Assembly: GCA_027009115.1 (NCBI GenBank) | Contig: JALVDI010000220.1 | Location: 1-35,623, forward strand | DNA length: 35,623 nt | Source of the DNA: Polyangiaceae bacterium | GTDB taxonomy: Bacteria > Myxococcota_A > Polyangia > Polyangiales > Houyiibacteriaceae | Direction of reading: 5' to 3' | Shown here: piece by piece, positions 1 through 8,776 of the stretch | Numbering within the stretch: position 1 is the stretch's first letter | Layout: the number at the start of each line of letters is the position of its first letter | Notes under the pieces: generated by a model | Told to the model about the DNA's origin: nothing | The model's database searches: none | What the model saw: the letters and a program-made list of their open reading frames with translations, nothing else | Made by a program: the position numbers and the translations under genes

Positions 1-230
1 ACGGCGAGACGAGCCGCCCGCCCGGGTACACGCGCCAGCACCCACGCCGTACCAAGCAGAGCCAGCGCATGGGTGAGCTGGTAGTGCGCTGCGGTCTCCC
101 ACCACTGAAGCCGCTGCGCCCCGTCGGTGGCGCGCGCCAACCACGGCCGAAGACCGTGAGCGCCGAAGGCGCCGCAGGCCACGGCACAACCTCCATGAGC
201 CGCCGCGAGGAGGACCGACAGACGCTGCAT
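1..230 (-). CDS. DUF423-family small membrane protein, partial (C-terminus runs off the left edge)
   Basis: Minus-strand translation MQRLSVLLAAAHGGCAVACGAFGAHGLRPWLARATDGAQRLQWWETAAHYQLTHALALLGTAWVLARV... carries the GAFGAHGL and ETAAxYQLxHALALL patterns of DUF423. Open to position 1. Absent from the ORF track because it has no stop inside the window. Confidence 0.8.
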   Translation of the reverse strand, partial: MQRLSVLLAAAHGGCAVACGAFGAHGLRPWLARATDGAQRLQWWETAAHYQLTHALALLGTAWVLARVPGRAARLA

Positions 231-327
231 CCCGCGAGCCTGACGCACGGGGCCCAGGTGTGCCAGCGCGCAGGATGCCAGGCAGCGGCCTGGTGTTCAC
301 GCCCGCCTACGCCATAATCGAGCCACG

Positions 328-2007
328 ATGCAGCTCACGCCCTTCAACCAGCCGCCGCCGGAGCTCCGCAACCAGTACGACGACGACGCCATGCTGCAGA
401 GCTACCTTCGTCGGGTCCTCGGAGACGAGAAGCTCGCCACCATCGAGGAGGAGTTGCGCGAAATGGGCCAGATCGCGGTGCGGATGCACGCCCTCTCGCT
501 CGCGACCCGCCTCGAAGAGCCCGTCTATACGCAGTGGGACCCCTGGGGCGAGCGTGTCGATCGCATCGAGTTGACGCAGGTGTGGAAGGAAGCCGAGCCC
601 ATCGCCGCCTCCCGCGGGGTGGTCGCCGCCGCCTACGACTCGCCCCTCGGCGCGCTCGCGCGGGTGCACCAGTTCTCGCTCGCGTACCTGTTTACGCCCT
701 CGGCGGATGTCTACTCCTGCCCGCTCGCCATGACCGACGGAGCGGCTCGGACCCTCTTGCAGTCGGGGAACCAGGAGCTGATCGATCGCGCGGTACCGCA
801 CCTGACGAGCCGCGACCCCGCCACCTTCTGGACGAGCGGTCAGTGGATGACCGAGTCGACCGGCGGTTCGGACGTCGGCCGCAGCGAAACCGTCGCCGTG
901 CGCGATGGGGACCAGTGGCGGCTGTATGGGCGCAAGTGGTTCACGTCCGCGGCGACGAGCCAAATGGCGCTGACCCTCGCGCGCCCGGAAGGCAACCCCG
1001 CCGGCGGCCGTGGCCTCGCGCTCTTCTACGTCGAGTGCCACGACGCGCAGGGGCGGCTGCGCTCCATTGAGCTCAACCGCCTCAAAGACAAGCTAGGCAC
1101 ACGCAAACTGCCGACCGCCGAGCTCATGCTCCGGGGCACCCCGGCGACGCTCGTCGACGGGACCACTGGCGGCATCCGGAAAATCACGCCGATGCTCAAC
1201 GTGACGCGCACATGGAACACGATGACCGCGGTCTCGTTCATGCGTCGTGGCATCGCGCTCGCGCGGGACTACGCCGCCAAGCGAGTAGCCTTCGGCGCGC
1301 CTCTGCGCGACAAACCCTTGCACGTCGACACCCTTGCCGGGCTCCAGGCGGAGCTCGAAGGCGCGTTCCACCTCGCGTTCTACCTGGCGGAGCTCTTGGG
1401 CAAGCAGGAACACGGCTCGATCGACGAAGACGAAGCGCAGCGCCTGAGACTCCTGACGCCGATCGCCAAATTGACCACGGGCAAGCAGGCGGTCGCCGTG
1501 TGCAGCGAGGTGCTCGAGGCCTTCGGCGGGGCGGGTTACGTCGAGGACACGGGCCTGCCGGTGCTCTTGCGCGACGCCCAGGTGCTCAGCATCTGGGAGG
1601 GCACGACGAACGTCTTGGCCCTCGACACCCTCCGGGCGCTCAGCCGCGAGGCCTCCCTCGACAGCCTTGGCCGCTTCCTGAGGGCCGCGACGGACGTCGC
1701 CGACCCGTCCCTGCGCAGCGCCGGCGAGAGCGCGAAGCAAGCCCTCGACGCGGCGGCCCGGTGGCTCGACGACGTCCAGACCGATCCCATCGCGCTCGAG
1801 GCCGGTGCGCGCCGCTTCGCCATGACCCTCGGCCGGGCCACGGAGCTGGCGCTGCTGGTCCGGCACGCTCAGTGGGCGCTCGAGGGAGGCGACCGCCGGC
1901 CACGCGCCGCAGCCCTGCGCTTCGCCCAGACAGCCATCGATCGGATCGTCCCGAGCCCTGCCGGCGACGCCTACCTGCTCGCCAACGGCGTCCCGGCGAC
2001 GAGCTGA
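328..2007 (+). CDS. Acyl-CoA dehydrogenase family protein (AidB-like)
   Basis: ORF 559 aa; MTESTGGSDVG, WFTSAATSQMAL, FGGAGYVEDTGLPVLLRDAQVLSIWEGTTNVLALD typical of ACAD/AidB-type flavoproteins. Confidence 0.9.
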   Translation: MQLTPFNQPPPELRNQYDDDAMLQSYLRRVLGDEKLATIEEELREMGQIAVRMHALSLATRLEEPVYTQWDPWGERVDRIELTQVWKEAEPIAASRGVVAAAYDSPLGALARVHQFSLAYLFTPSADVYSCPLAMTDGAARTLLQSGNQELIDRAVPHLTSRDPATFWTSGQWMTESTGGSDVGRSETVAVRDGDQWRLYGRKWFTSAATSQMALTLARPEGNPAGGRGLALFYVECHDAQGRLRSIELNRLKDKLGTRKLPTAELMLRGTPATLVDGTTGGIRKITPMLNVTRTWNTMTAVSFMRRGIALARDYAAKRVAFGAPLRDKPLHVDTLAGLQAELEGAFHLAFYLAELLGKQEHGSIDEDEAQRLRLLTPIAKLTTGKQAVAVCSEVLEAFGGAGYVEDTGLPVLLRDAQVLSIWEGTTNVLALDTLRALSREASLDSLGRFLRAATDVADPSLRSAGESAKQALDAAARWLDDVQTDPIALEAGARRFAMTLGRATELALLVRHAQWALEGGDRRPRAAALRFAQTAIDRIVPSPAGDAYLLANGVPATS

Positions 2008-2089
2008 CCGTTCCCGATTTCACGTAGAAGCGAGCCCGGCCAGGCGCTAGGATCCGGCTCACCCGGCCCCCCGATCGACGAAGGACACG

Positions 2090-5002
2090 ATGGCAAGCGA
2101 TTTCGGTGTGAACCAGGGACTGGTGGAGCAGATGTTCCTGCGCTGGGTGGACAACCCCGGCGCGGTGGACGAGGCCTGGCAGCGCTACTTCGAGCAGCTC
2201 GACCCCACCGAGTGGCCGCAGCTCACCTCGGCCGGGAGCATCGCCGCTCCGACGGGCGTGCAGCCCTCGGGCGGCGGCAACGGCGCGGCGCGCGGCAACG
2301 GAGCGGCCGCTGAGACCAGGACCCGCTCCCTCTCGGGGCTCTTTCGACTCCCCCCCACGGACGAAGCGCTCCCCACCGTCGCGAGCGCCGAAGTCCAGGG
2401 GCGAACCTCCTTCGCACCGAGCGCAGCGGCGATGGCGGCGACCGAGCTGCAGGCGCGGGTCTCGGCCCTCACCAACGCCTACCGCGTGCGGGGCCACCTC
2501 TTCGCCGATCTCGACCCCCTCGGTCTCGCCCCCAAGCCGGACACACGGGAGCTCTTCCTGGAACGCTACGGGCTCGACCACGTCGACCCCGAGACGCTCT
2601 TCTCCACAGGCGATCTCGCCGGGCCCAAGCAGGCGACGCTCCGCGAGATCATCCAGCGCCTCGAAGAAACCTACACGCGCACCATTGGGGTGGAGTTCAC
2701 CTTCCTGGAAGACCCTGAAGCGCGCCAGTGGCTTCAGCACACGATGGAAGAGAGCTGCAACCACATCGAGCTCACGCGAGAGGAGCGCCTCCGCATCCTT
2801 ACGAAGTTGACGGACGCCGAGATCTTCGAGCAGTTCCTTCACACGAAGTTCATCGGCGCCAAGCGCTTCTCCATCGAAGGCGGGGAGAGCGTCATCCCCA
2901 TGCTCGACCAACTCGTCGAGTACGTCGCCGACCGGAGCGTCGAAGAGATCGTGCTCGGCATGGCGCACCGCGGCCGCCTCAACGTGATGGTCAACATCAT
3001 GGAGATGAACGTCCGCGACATCTTCGCGGGCTTCGACGACTCCGATCCGGAGCTCCTGCTCGGTGGCGGCGACGTGAAGTACCACCTCGGCTACTCGCTC
3101 GACCGAACGACGGCGCACGGGAAGAAGGTGCACATGACGCTCACCTTCAACCCGAGCCACCTGGAGTGGGTGAACCCAGTCGTCGAGGGTCGCGTCCGGT
3201 CGAAACAAGACCGCCGTCACGACAACGAACGCAGGCAGGTGCTGCCGCTCCTCATCCATGGCGACGCCGCGTTCGCGGGCCAGGGCATCGTCGCCGAGAC
3301 GCTGAACCTCAGTGAGCTCGAAGCCTACGGCACGGGCGGCACCATCCACGTCGTGATCAACAACCAGATCGGCTTCACCACTGTCCCGCAGGACTCACGG
3401 AGCACTCGCTACGCAACGGACATCACGCGCATGCTCCGCTGCCCGGTCTTCCACGTGAACGGCGACGACACCGAAGCCGTCGTTCACGTCGCCCGCCTGG
3501 CCGCAGAGTACCGCCAGCGCTTCGGACGCGACGTGGTCATCGACCTCTGGTGCTATCGAAAGTACGGCCACAACGAGGGCGACGAGCCGCGCTTCACGCA
3601 GCCGGTCATGTACTCGGTCATCGACAAGAAGAAGACCCCCCGCGAGATCTACATCGAGCAGCTCGTCGAGCAGGGTGTGATCACTCCGGAGATCGGCGAG
3701 GAGATCAAGCGGCGCAGGCTCAAGGATCTCGAAGCGGCCCTCGATGAATCGCGCACCGGCGACTACGCGCTGCTGCCCGTCTCCATGAAAGGCCTGTGGT
3801 CGCCGTATCGAGGCGGCCGGGACCGCGACTGCCCGGAGGTCGCCACGAGCGTGCCGCGAGAGACCCTCGATCGGCTCCTCGATCGGATGACGCAGACGCC
3901 CGATTGGTTCGAGCCGCATCCCCGCCTCAAACGATTCGTCCTCGACAAGCAGCGCAAGATCCTCGAGACAGGCCAGAACGTCGACTGGGGCACGGCGGAA
4001 AACCTCGCCATGGCGACGCTCCTCGACGAAGGCACGCGGGTCCGCCTCACGGGGCAGGACGCACGTCGCGGCACGTTCAGCCACCGCCACGCGGTCATCT
4101 ACGACGTCCGCACGGGCCGCCGCTACACCCGCCTCGGGCACCTCTCCGAACGCCAAGCCCACCTCGAGATCTACGACAGCCCGCTCAGCGAGGCCGGTGT
4201 GCTGGGCTTCGAGTGGGGTTACTCCCTCGACACCCCCGACGCCCTCGTCGGGTGGGAAGCGCAGTTTGGAGACTTCGCGAACGGGGCGCAGGTCATCATC
4301 GACCAGTTCATCTCCTCATCCGAGGACAAGTGGCACCGCCTTAGCGGGCTCGTGATGCTGCTCCCGCACGGCTTCGAAGGGATGGGGCCCGAACACTCGA
4401 GCGCACGGCTCGAGCGCTTCTTGACGATGTGCGCCGAGGACAACATGCAGATCGTCAACTGCACGACGCCCGCGCAGATCTTTCATGTCCTCCGCCGGCA
4501 GGTCGTGCGCCCCTGGCGCAAGCCGCTGGTGGTGATGACTCCCAAGAGCTTGCTGCGGCATCGCAAGGCGGTCTCCACCCTCGACGAGCTCGCCGCCGGC
4601 CAATTCCAGCGAGTGATCGACGACACCCTGGTCGACCCCGACCGGATCAAGCGCGTGATCTTGTGCTCGGGGAAGATCTACTACGACCTCCTCGCCGGGC
4701 GCGAGTCCCGCCACATCGATGAGATCGCGCTGGTGCGCCTCGAGCAGCTCTACCCTTATCGCCCCGAAGAGATCCAGGCGATCATCGATCGCTACCCGTC
4801 GTCCGCGGACATCGTGTGGGTCCAGGAGGAGCCCTGGAACATGGGCGCCTGGTACTACGTGCGGGCGCGGCTGGCGGACCTCCGGCAGGGTCGCCCGTTC
4901 CGCTGCATCGCGCGCCCGGAGAGCGCCAGCCCCGCGACGGGCTCGAAGGCCTCCCATCTTCTGGAGCAAGAGCGCCTCGTGGACGAGGCGCTCTCCCTCT
5001 GA
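2090..5002 (+). CDS. sucA: 2-oxoglutarate dehydrogenase E1 component (thiamine-diphosphate dependent)
   Basis: 970 aa; FLRWVDNPGAVDEAWQRYFEQLDP N-terminus; GMAHRGRLNVMVNIM; HGDAAFAGQGIVAETLNLSELEAYGTGGTIHVVINNQIGFTT; LLPHGFEGMGPEHSSARLERFL; C-terminal VQEEPWNMGAWYYV. Confidence 0.97.
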   Translation: MASDFGVNQGLVEQMFLRWVDNPGAVDEAWQRYFEQLDPTEWPQLTSAGSIAAPTGVQPSGGGNGAARGNGAAAETRTRSLSGLFRLPPTDEALPTVASAEVQGRTSFAPSAAAMAATELQARVSALTNAYRVRGHLFADLDPLGLAPKPDTRELFLERYGLDHVDPETLFSTGDLAGPKQATLREIIQRLEETYTRTIGVEFTFLEDPEARQWLQHTMEESCNHIELTREERLRILTKLTDAEIFEQFLHTKFIGAKRFSIEGGESVIPMLDQLVEYVADRSVEEIVLGMAHRGRLNVMVNIMEMNVRDIFAGFDDSDPELLLGGGDVKYHLGYSLDRTTAHGKKVHMTLTFNPSHLEWVNPVVEGRVRSKQDRRHDNERRQVLPLLIHGDAAFAGQGIVAETLNLSELEAYGTGGTIHVVINNQIGFTTVPQDSRSTRYATDITRMLRCPVFHVNGDDTEAVVHVARLAAEYRQRFGRDVVIDLWCYRKYGHNEGDEPRFTQPVMYSVIDKKKTPREIYIEQLVEQGVITPEIGEEIKRRRLKDLEAALDESRTGDYALLPVSMKGLWSPYRGGRDRDCPEVATSVPRETLDRLLDRMTQTPDWFEPHPRLKRFVLDKQRKILETGQNVDWGTAENLAMATLLDEGTRVRLTGQDARRGTFSHRHAVIYDVRTGRRYTRLGHLSERQAHLEIYDSPLSEAGVLGFEWGYSLDTPDALVGWEAQFGDFANGAQVIIDQFISSSEDKWHRLSGLVMLLPHGFEGMGPEHSSARLERFLTMCAEDNMQIVNCTTPAQIFHVLRRQVVRPWRKPLVVMTPKSLLRHRKAVSTLDELAAGQFQRVIDDTLVDPDRIKRVILCSGKIYYDLLAGRESRHIDEIALVRLEQLYPYRPEEIQAIIDRYPSSADIVWVQEEPWNMGAWYYVRARLADLRQGRPFRCIARPESASPATGSKASHLLEQERLVDEALSL
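4969..4994. repeat. 26-nt near-perfect palindrome (12-bp arms, 2-nt centre) inside the 3' end of the E1 CDS
   Basis: AGAGCGCCTCGT-GG-ACGAGGCGCTCT; the arms are exact reverse complements; stop codon at 5000-5002. Confidence 0.9.
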
Positions 5003-5027
5003 GCTTCTGCGAGACCTTCGGCGATGC

Positions 5028-5444
5028 TCAAGCCTTGACCGCGATCTTGCGGGCGCCGTTCTTCGGCTCCCTCTTCGGCAGCGTGATCGTCAGTGTGCCG
5101 TCGGCGACCTTGGCCTCGATCCCCTCGGCGTCGACGTTCTCCGGCAAGGTGAAGCTCCGGGAGAAACTGCCGAACGCGCGCTCGACGCGGCGGTAGCCCT
5201 CCTTCTGATCTTCCCTCGCGAGCTTCCGCTCACCGGAGATGGTGAGCAGGTTCTTCTCGATGTTGACGTCGATCTCCTCGGGCTTCATCCCGGGCACGTC
5301 GACATCGAGGCGGAAGGCTTTGTCGTCCTCGTGGATGTCGACGGCAGGCAGGAACGCGGGCTGGCGCGCTTCCCCGGCCTGGCGGGTGAAAAGTTCGTCC
5401 TGGAGCCTCTGCATCTCTCGAAATGGATCCCATCGGGTCAACAT
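5028..5444 (-). CDS. Small heat-shock protein, Hsp20/alpha-crystallin family
   Basis: 138 aa; MLTRWDPFREMQRLQDELF, DVDVPGMKPEEIDVNIEKNLLTISGERK, GSFSRSFTLPENVDAEGIEAKVADGTLTITLPK. Confidence 0.95.
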   Translation of the reverse strand: MLTRWDPFREMQRLQDELFTRQAGEARQPAFLPAVDIHEDDKAFRLDVDVPGMKPEEIDVNIEKNLLTISGERKLAREDQKEGYRRVERAFGSFSRSFTLPENVDAEGIEAKVADGTLTITLPKREPKNGARKIAVKA

Positions 5445-5565
5445 GGCGTACCTCTCCTTCCTGGCGGACCCCTGCGGGGCCGCTTCGGGTTGATGCGGGC
5501 GACGCTTGGCGCAGCGCCTGCGGGTTCTCGGGGCGGGGGAGGCCCCCCCGGGCCGTCACGACCGC

Positions 5566-5593
5566 AAGCTAAACACGGCCGCTGGCGTGTCAA
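5566..5593 (-). promoter_or_regulatory. Candidate promoter for the Hsp20 gene
   Basis: Minus strand TTGACA (5593-5588), 16-nt spacer, TAGCTT (5571-5566). Perfect -35 but weak -10; no CIRCE element seen. Confidence 0.35.
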
Positions 5594-5790
5594 CGGACGC
5601 GTGAGAAGCGTCATGGGCGCAGCGGGGGCCGCAGCCAGACCGTGATTTGACCGCCTTTGGGGAAGCGGCGAGACTGCCGCGGGATGGGTGCGGCGGACGC
5701 GGACGCTGAATCAACGTCGCCCGAGCCGCGTCCACCCACCGCAGAGAGCTTGGACTGGGGGCCATCGGCCGCCCCCGACTGGGAGGACAG

Positions 5791-6858
5791 ATGAACGCGC
5801 AGAAGAACTTCGCCGGCATTCTCACAGCGGCCATGGTCGCCTCGGGATGCGTCGTGGAGGTCCAATTCGAGCCTATCGGCGGTGATGTGATCGTCGCCGG
5901 AAGCTGGACGATCAACGGGGTCGCCGCCGATGCGACGACTTGCGACGCCGCCGGCATCTCGACGGTGCAGCTCTTCGTCTGCGACGCCGTGGACGGCAAC
6001 TGCTACAGCAGCTCGCAGTTCACGGCCCCTTGCAGCCAAGGCAGCTTCAACTCCGGACCTCTCCTCGTGCCGGGCACCTACGCGCTCCAGTGGGCCGCCT
6101 ACGACAGCGCCGGCCTCGAGGTCAACCGAAGCGACTGGAACACGGTCACCGCGGCCTCCGGCGACACCATCGACACCTCCGCGGACTTCGCCGTCGCAGT
6201 CCCCAGTGAGGTCACCCTCAGCGCGAGCTGGAGCATCAACGGGGTCGCGGCCGACACGGCGAGCTGCACCAACGCCGGCGTCCAGACCGTCCGCTTCACC
6301 GCCTTCGAAGACGCCGCCGGCACCACGGCCTTCCGTAGCTGGGATATCCCCTGCGCCAACGGATTGATCGACAGCCGCACCAACGCCAGCGATCCCACGC
6401 TCCCGGCGGGTACGTTCTACACCTACTGGGAAGCACTCGACGCGACCGGGGAGGTGCTGGCGACCTTCGGAGGACCGGACCTGCTGGACACCTCGGCGAG
6501 CACCCACGCAAACCTGCTGGACCCGGACTTCACCATCGTCCTCGTCAACACCCTCGACGTCACGCTCCTGTACGAGAGCGACGTCGACGGCTCCTTCGGC
6601 GACTGCACGGCCTCGAACGTCGACGGGGCCTTCAACTACGTGCTGCGTTCCTCCGGCGGCGCGACGATCGCGATGGACTTCGGCGGGACGTGCGCCAACG
6701 GGCTCACCTTCGAGGACATCGCGTCGGACACCTATGTGCTCGAAGTGGACGCCGACGGGACGCGTTCCGCCGGTACCGTGAAGTGGGGCGCAACCTGCAG
6801 CGGCCTGGTGGTCGAAGCGGGGCTCGAAGAGTACGATTGTCAGCTCACGTTGATGTGA
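5791..6858 (+). CDS. Secreted/lipoprotein with three repeated Ig-like/beta-sandwich-like modules
   Basis: 355 aa; lipobox-like MVASGC; internal repeats GSWTINGVAADATTCDAAGISTVQLFVCD / ASWSINGVAADTASCTNAGVQTVRFTAFED / third degenerate copy. GGGAGGACAG RBS upstream. Confidence 0.8.
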   Translation: MNAQKNFAGILTAAMVASGCVVEVQFEPIGGDVIVAGSWTINGVAADATTCDAAGISTVQLFVCDAVDGNCYSSSQFTAPCSQGSFNSGPLLVPGTYALQWAAYDSAGLEVNRSDWNTVTAASGDTIDTSADFAVAVPSEVTLSASWSINGVAADTASCTNAGVQTVRFTAFEDAAGTTAFRSWDIPCANGLIDSRTNASDPTLPAGTFYTYWEALDATGEVLATFGGPDLLDTSASTHANLLDPDFTIVLVNTLDVTLLYESDVDGSFGDCTASNVDGAFNYVLRSSGGATIAMDFGGTCANGLTFEDIASDTYVLEVDADGTRSAGTVKWGATCSGLVVEAGLEEYDCQLTLM

Positions 6859-6896
6859 GCCGACGCTGGCTCGTCGGACCCTACCGACGCCCGAAC

Positions 6897-6938
6897 GCCC
6901 CCAAGGCACAGCCTCTCGACGGAGGCGGCCTCGGGGGC
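6897..6938. terminator. Candidate bidirectional terminator hairpin in a convergent intergenic region
   Basis: GCCCCCAAGGC (6897-6907) and GCCTCGGGGGC (6928-6938): 11-bp stem with one mismatch, followed by a short T-containing stretch (GTTTCGCG); lies between a + CDS ending at 6858 and a - CDS ending at 6994. Confidence 0.5.
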
Positions 6939-6993
6939 GTTTCGCGTCCTCGCCTGCAACGCATTCTCCGGACGGCCCGCGCGGAGCGCCAGC

Positions 6994-7902
6994 TCACGCC
7001 TTGGCGTAGATGTCCATGATCTCCGCCAACAGCGCGGCCCCCTCCTCCGGGCTGCGCTGGAACGCGTTGCGACCCACGATGCTCCCGTTGCCCCCGCCCG
7101 CTGCGATGGCGCGGATCTCGTCGAGCACGGCCTGACGCCCCTTCGCCGCCCCACCGGAGAAGATCACGATGCGCTTGCCCTCGAAGCAGCACTGCACCAC
7201 GTGACGGATTCGCTCTTCGAGGGTGGCGTGGGCGATGCCTTCGTAGTGCGGCTTGGCCGCTTCCTGCCAGATCACGTCGGTCGGAGGCTTGACCTTCACG
7301 ATGTGCGCGCCGAGCTGACAGGCGATGTGCGCGCTGTAGGCGATGACATCGAGCGCCGTCTCCGCCTCCTTCGGCATCTGGCCGCGGGCGTACGCCCAGA
7401 CGATGGTCGGCAAGCCGACGGAACGCGCCTCGCGGATGAGATCGCGCAGGTCCTGATACATGCGATTGCGGTACGTGCTGCCTGGGTAGATCGTGTAGCC
7501 GATCGCTGAACAGCCCAAGCGGAGCGCGTCCTGCACGCTGGAGGTGAGCGCCGAGCAAGGACTGTCGGGCCCACCGAGGGTGTCGCTGTTGTTCACCTTG
7601 AGGATCAGCGGGAGGCGGCCGGCGTAGTCCCGCGCGATGGCCTCGATGAAGCCCAGCGGCGCCGCGTAGCCTGCGCACCCGGTCTCCAGGGCGAGCTGCG
7701 CGTGGTAGCGCGGGTCGTAGCCGGCCGGATTGGGCGCGAAGCTCCGGGCGGGCCCGTGCTCGAAGCCCTGGTCGACGGGAAGGATCACCATCTTCCCCGT
7801 CCCGCCGAGCCTGCCGTGCTCCAGCAAGCGGCGAAGGTTTGCCACGACGCCGGGGCTCTCGCCGGCGTAGTTTGCGAGGATCTTCTCGACAGCCTCGGTC
7901 AT
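6994..7902 (-). CDS. fbaB: Class I fructose-bisphosphate aldolase (FbaB/DhnA type)
   Basis: ILPVDQGFEHGPARSFAPNPAGYDPRYHAQLALETG, KVNNSDTL, IVKVKPP, GGAAKG, GGNGSIVGRNAFQR. Start chosen at 7902 with GGAGAG upstream rather than the longer ORF. Confidence 0.93.
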   Translation of the reverse strand: MTEAVEKILANYAGESPGVVANLRRLLEHGRLGGTGKMVILPVDQGFEHGPARSFAPNPAGYDPRYHAQLALETGCAGYAAPLGFIEAIARDYAGRLPLILKVNNSDTLGGPDSPCSALTSSVQDALRLGCSAIGYTIYPGSTYRNRMYQDLRDLIREARSVGLPTIVWAYARGQMPKEAETALDVIAYSAHIACQLGAHIVKVKPPTDVIWQEAAKPHYEGIAHATLEERIRHVVQCCFEGKRIVIFSGGAAKGRQAVLDEIRAIAAGGGNGSIVGRNAFQRSPEEGAALLAEIMDIYAKA

Positions 7903-8211
7903 GACGCTCTCCTTCCCCCTCGGGGGTGACTGGCGGTCCCTATACACCTAGAGACCAGGCCGTTCCAAGCCAGCCTGCGCCAGCGCCTCCAATCGGCCTG
8001 CACATGCCCCGCCCCGTCTGAAGCGCTCCCCGTACCGGCACAAGACCTTCGGCAAGCCCGTCAACGTCTCGGCGATGGAGAACTGCCCAGCCGTCTCAAC
8101 TCTAAAGCACATCTCAACAGCGATCGTCGATCGAGCCGTGGATTGGGCGGGACCGCCGGCAGAGGACGTGCGCAGGCCGCACAGCGGCGGCGAGGGGTGT
8201 TGAGATGGCTT

Positions 8212-8445
8212 CTAGCCGCGGCCGGCCTGCCGCCGCCGCAGCTCGGCGAGGATCCCTCCCCGCAGCACGACTCCCGACTCGGCAAGGGCCCGACTCCAGC
8301 CACAGGCGCAACGCCAGAGCTTGGTCCGCACGGTGCCGGTCTCGAAGCACTCCGCGGCGACCTCTGCGCCGCAACGAGGGCAAGAGCGGCACTCGCCGTC
8401 CGCAGCAGGCGTCTCGGGTTTCACCGTGGGTCCGGGTGTCGTCAT
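8212..8445 (-). CDS. Small zinc-ribbon-like hypothetical protein
   Basis: 77 aa ORF with CPRCGAE ... LWRCACGW cysteine pairs; no overlap with a better ORF. Confidence 0.45.
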   Translation of the reverse strand: MTTPGPTVKPETPAADGECRSCPRCGAEVAAECFETGTVRTKLWRCACGWSRALAESGVVLRGGILAELRRRQAGRG

Positions 8446-8496
8446 GGGCGAGGTTCGCGAACTCTCTCTCCAAGGCCGAGTTCAGAGTTGCTGGGG

Positions 8497-8584
8497 CGGA
8501 GGAGGAGGGATTCGAACCCCCGGGCCCCTCTTGGGGACCTGCGGTTTTCAAGACCGCTGCCTTCGACCGCTCGGCCACTCCTCC
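8497..8584 (-). tRNA. tRNA-Ser (anticodon UGA)
   Basis: Minus strand GGAGGAGTGGCCGAGCGGTCGAAGGCAGCGGTCTTGAAAACCGCAGGTCCCCAAGAGGGGCCCGGGGGTTCGAATCCCTCCTCCTCCG: 7-bp acceptor stem, D arm, CTTGAAA anticodon loop (UGA), long variable arm, GGTTCGAAT T-loop. Confidence 0.96.
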
Positions 8585-8776
8585 TCAGTGGCCGCGACGA
8601 TAGCACAGTCCGCCTTCTCCGACATCCGCCCCTGCGCGCAGCGCGCTCAGCGCCACAAGCGAGGTCTCATGCGCGGAAACAGACGCTCACCGCACCGCGC
8701 GCCGGATCGTGCGGGTGCGAAGCTTTCCGTAGCACCGCGCTGCGCGGCCGGGGGGCGCCATGCTAGGTTGACAGCC

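Noticed and set aside
1640-3349. 569-aa minus-strand ORF across the acyl-CoA dehydrogenase/2-oxoglutarate dehydrogenase genes
   Set aside because: Opposes two strongly conserved enzymes; composition typical of a GC-rich shadow ORF.
7960-8200. Possible mobile-element or gene remnant between fbaB and the zinc-ribbon ORF
   Set aside because: Translations in either strand gave no recognisable motif; would need blastx to decide.
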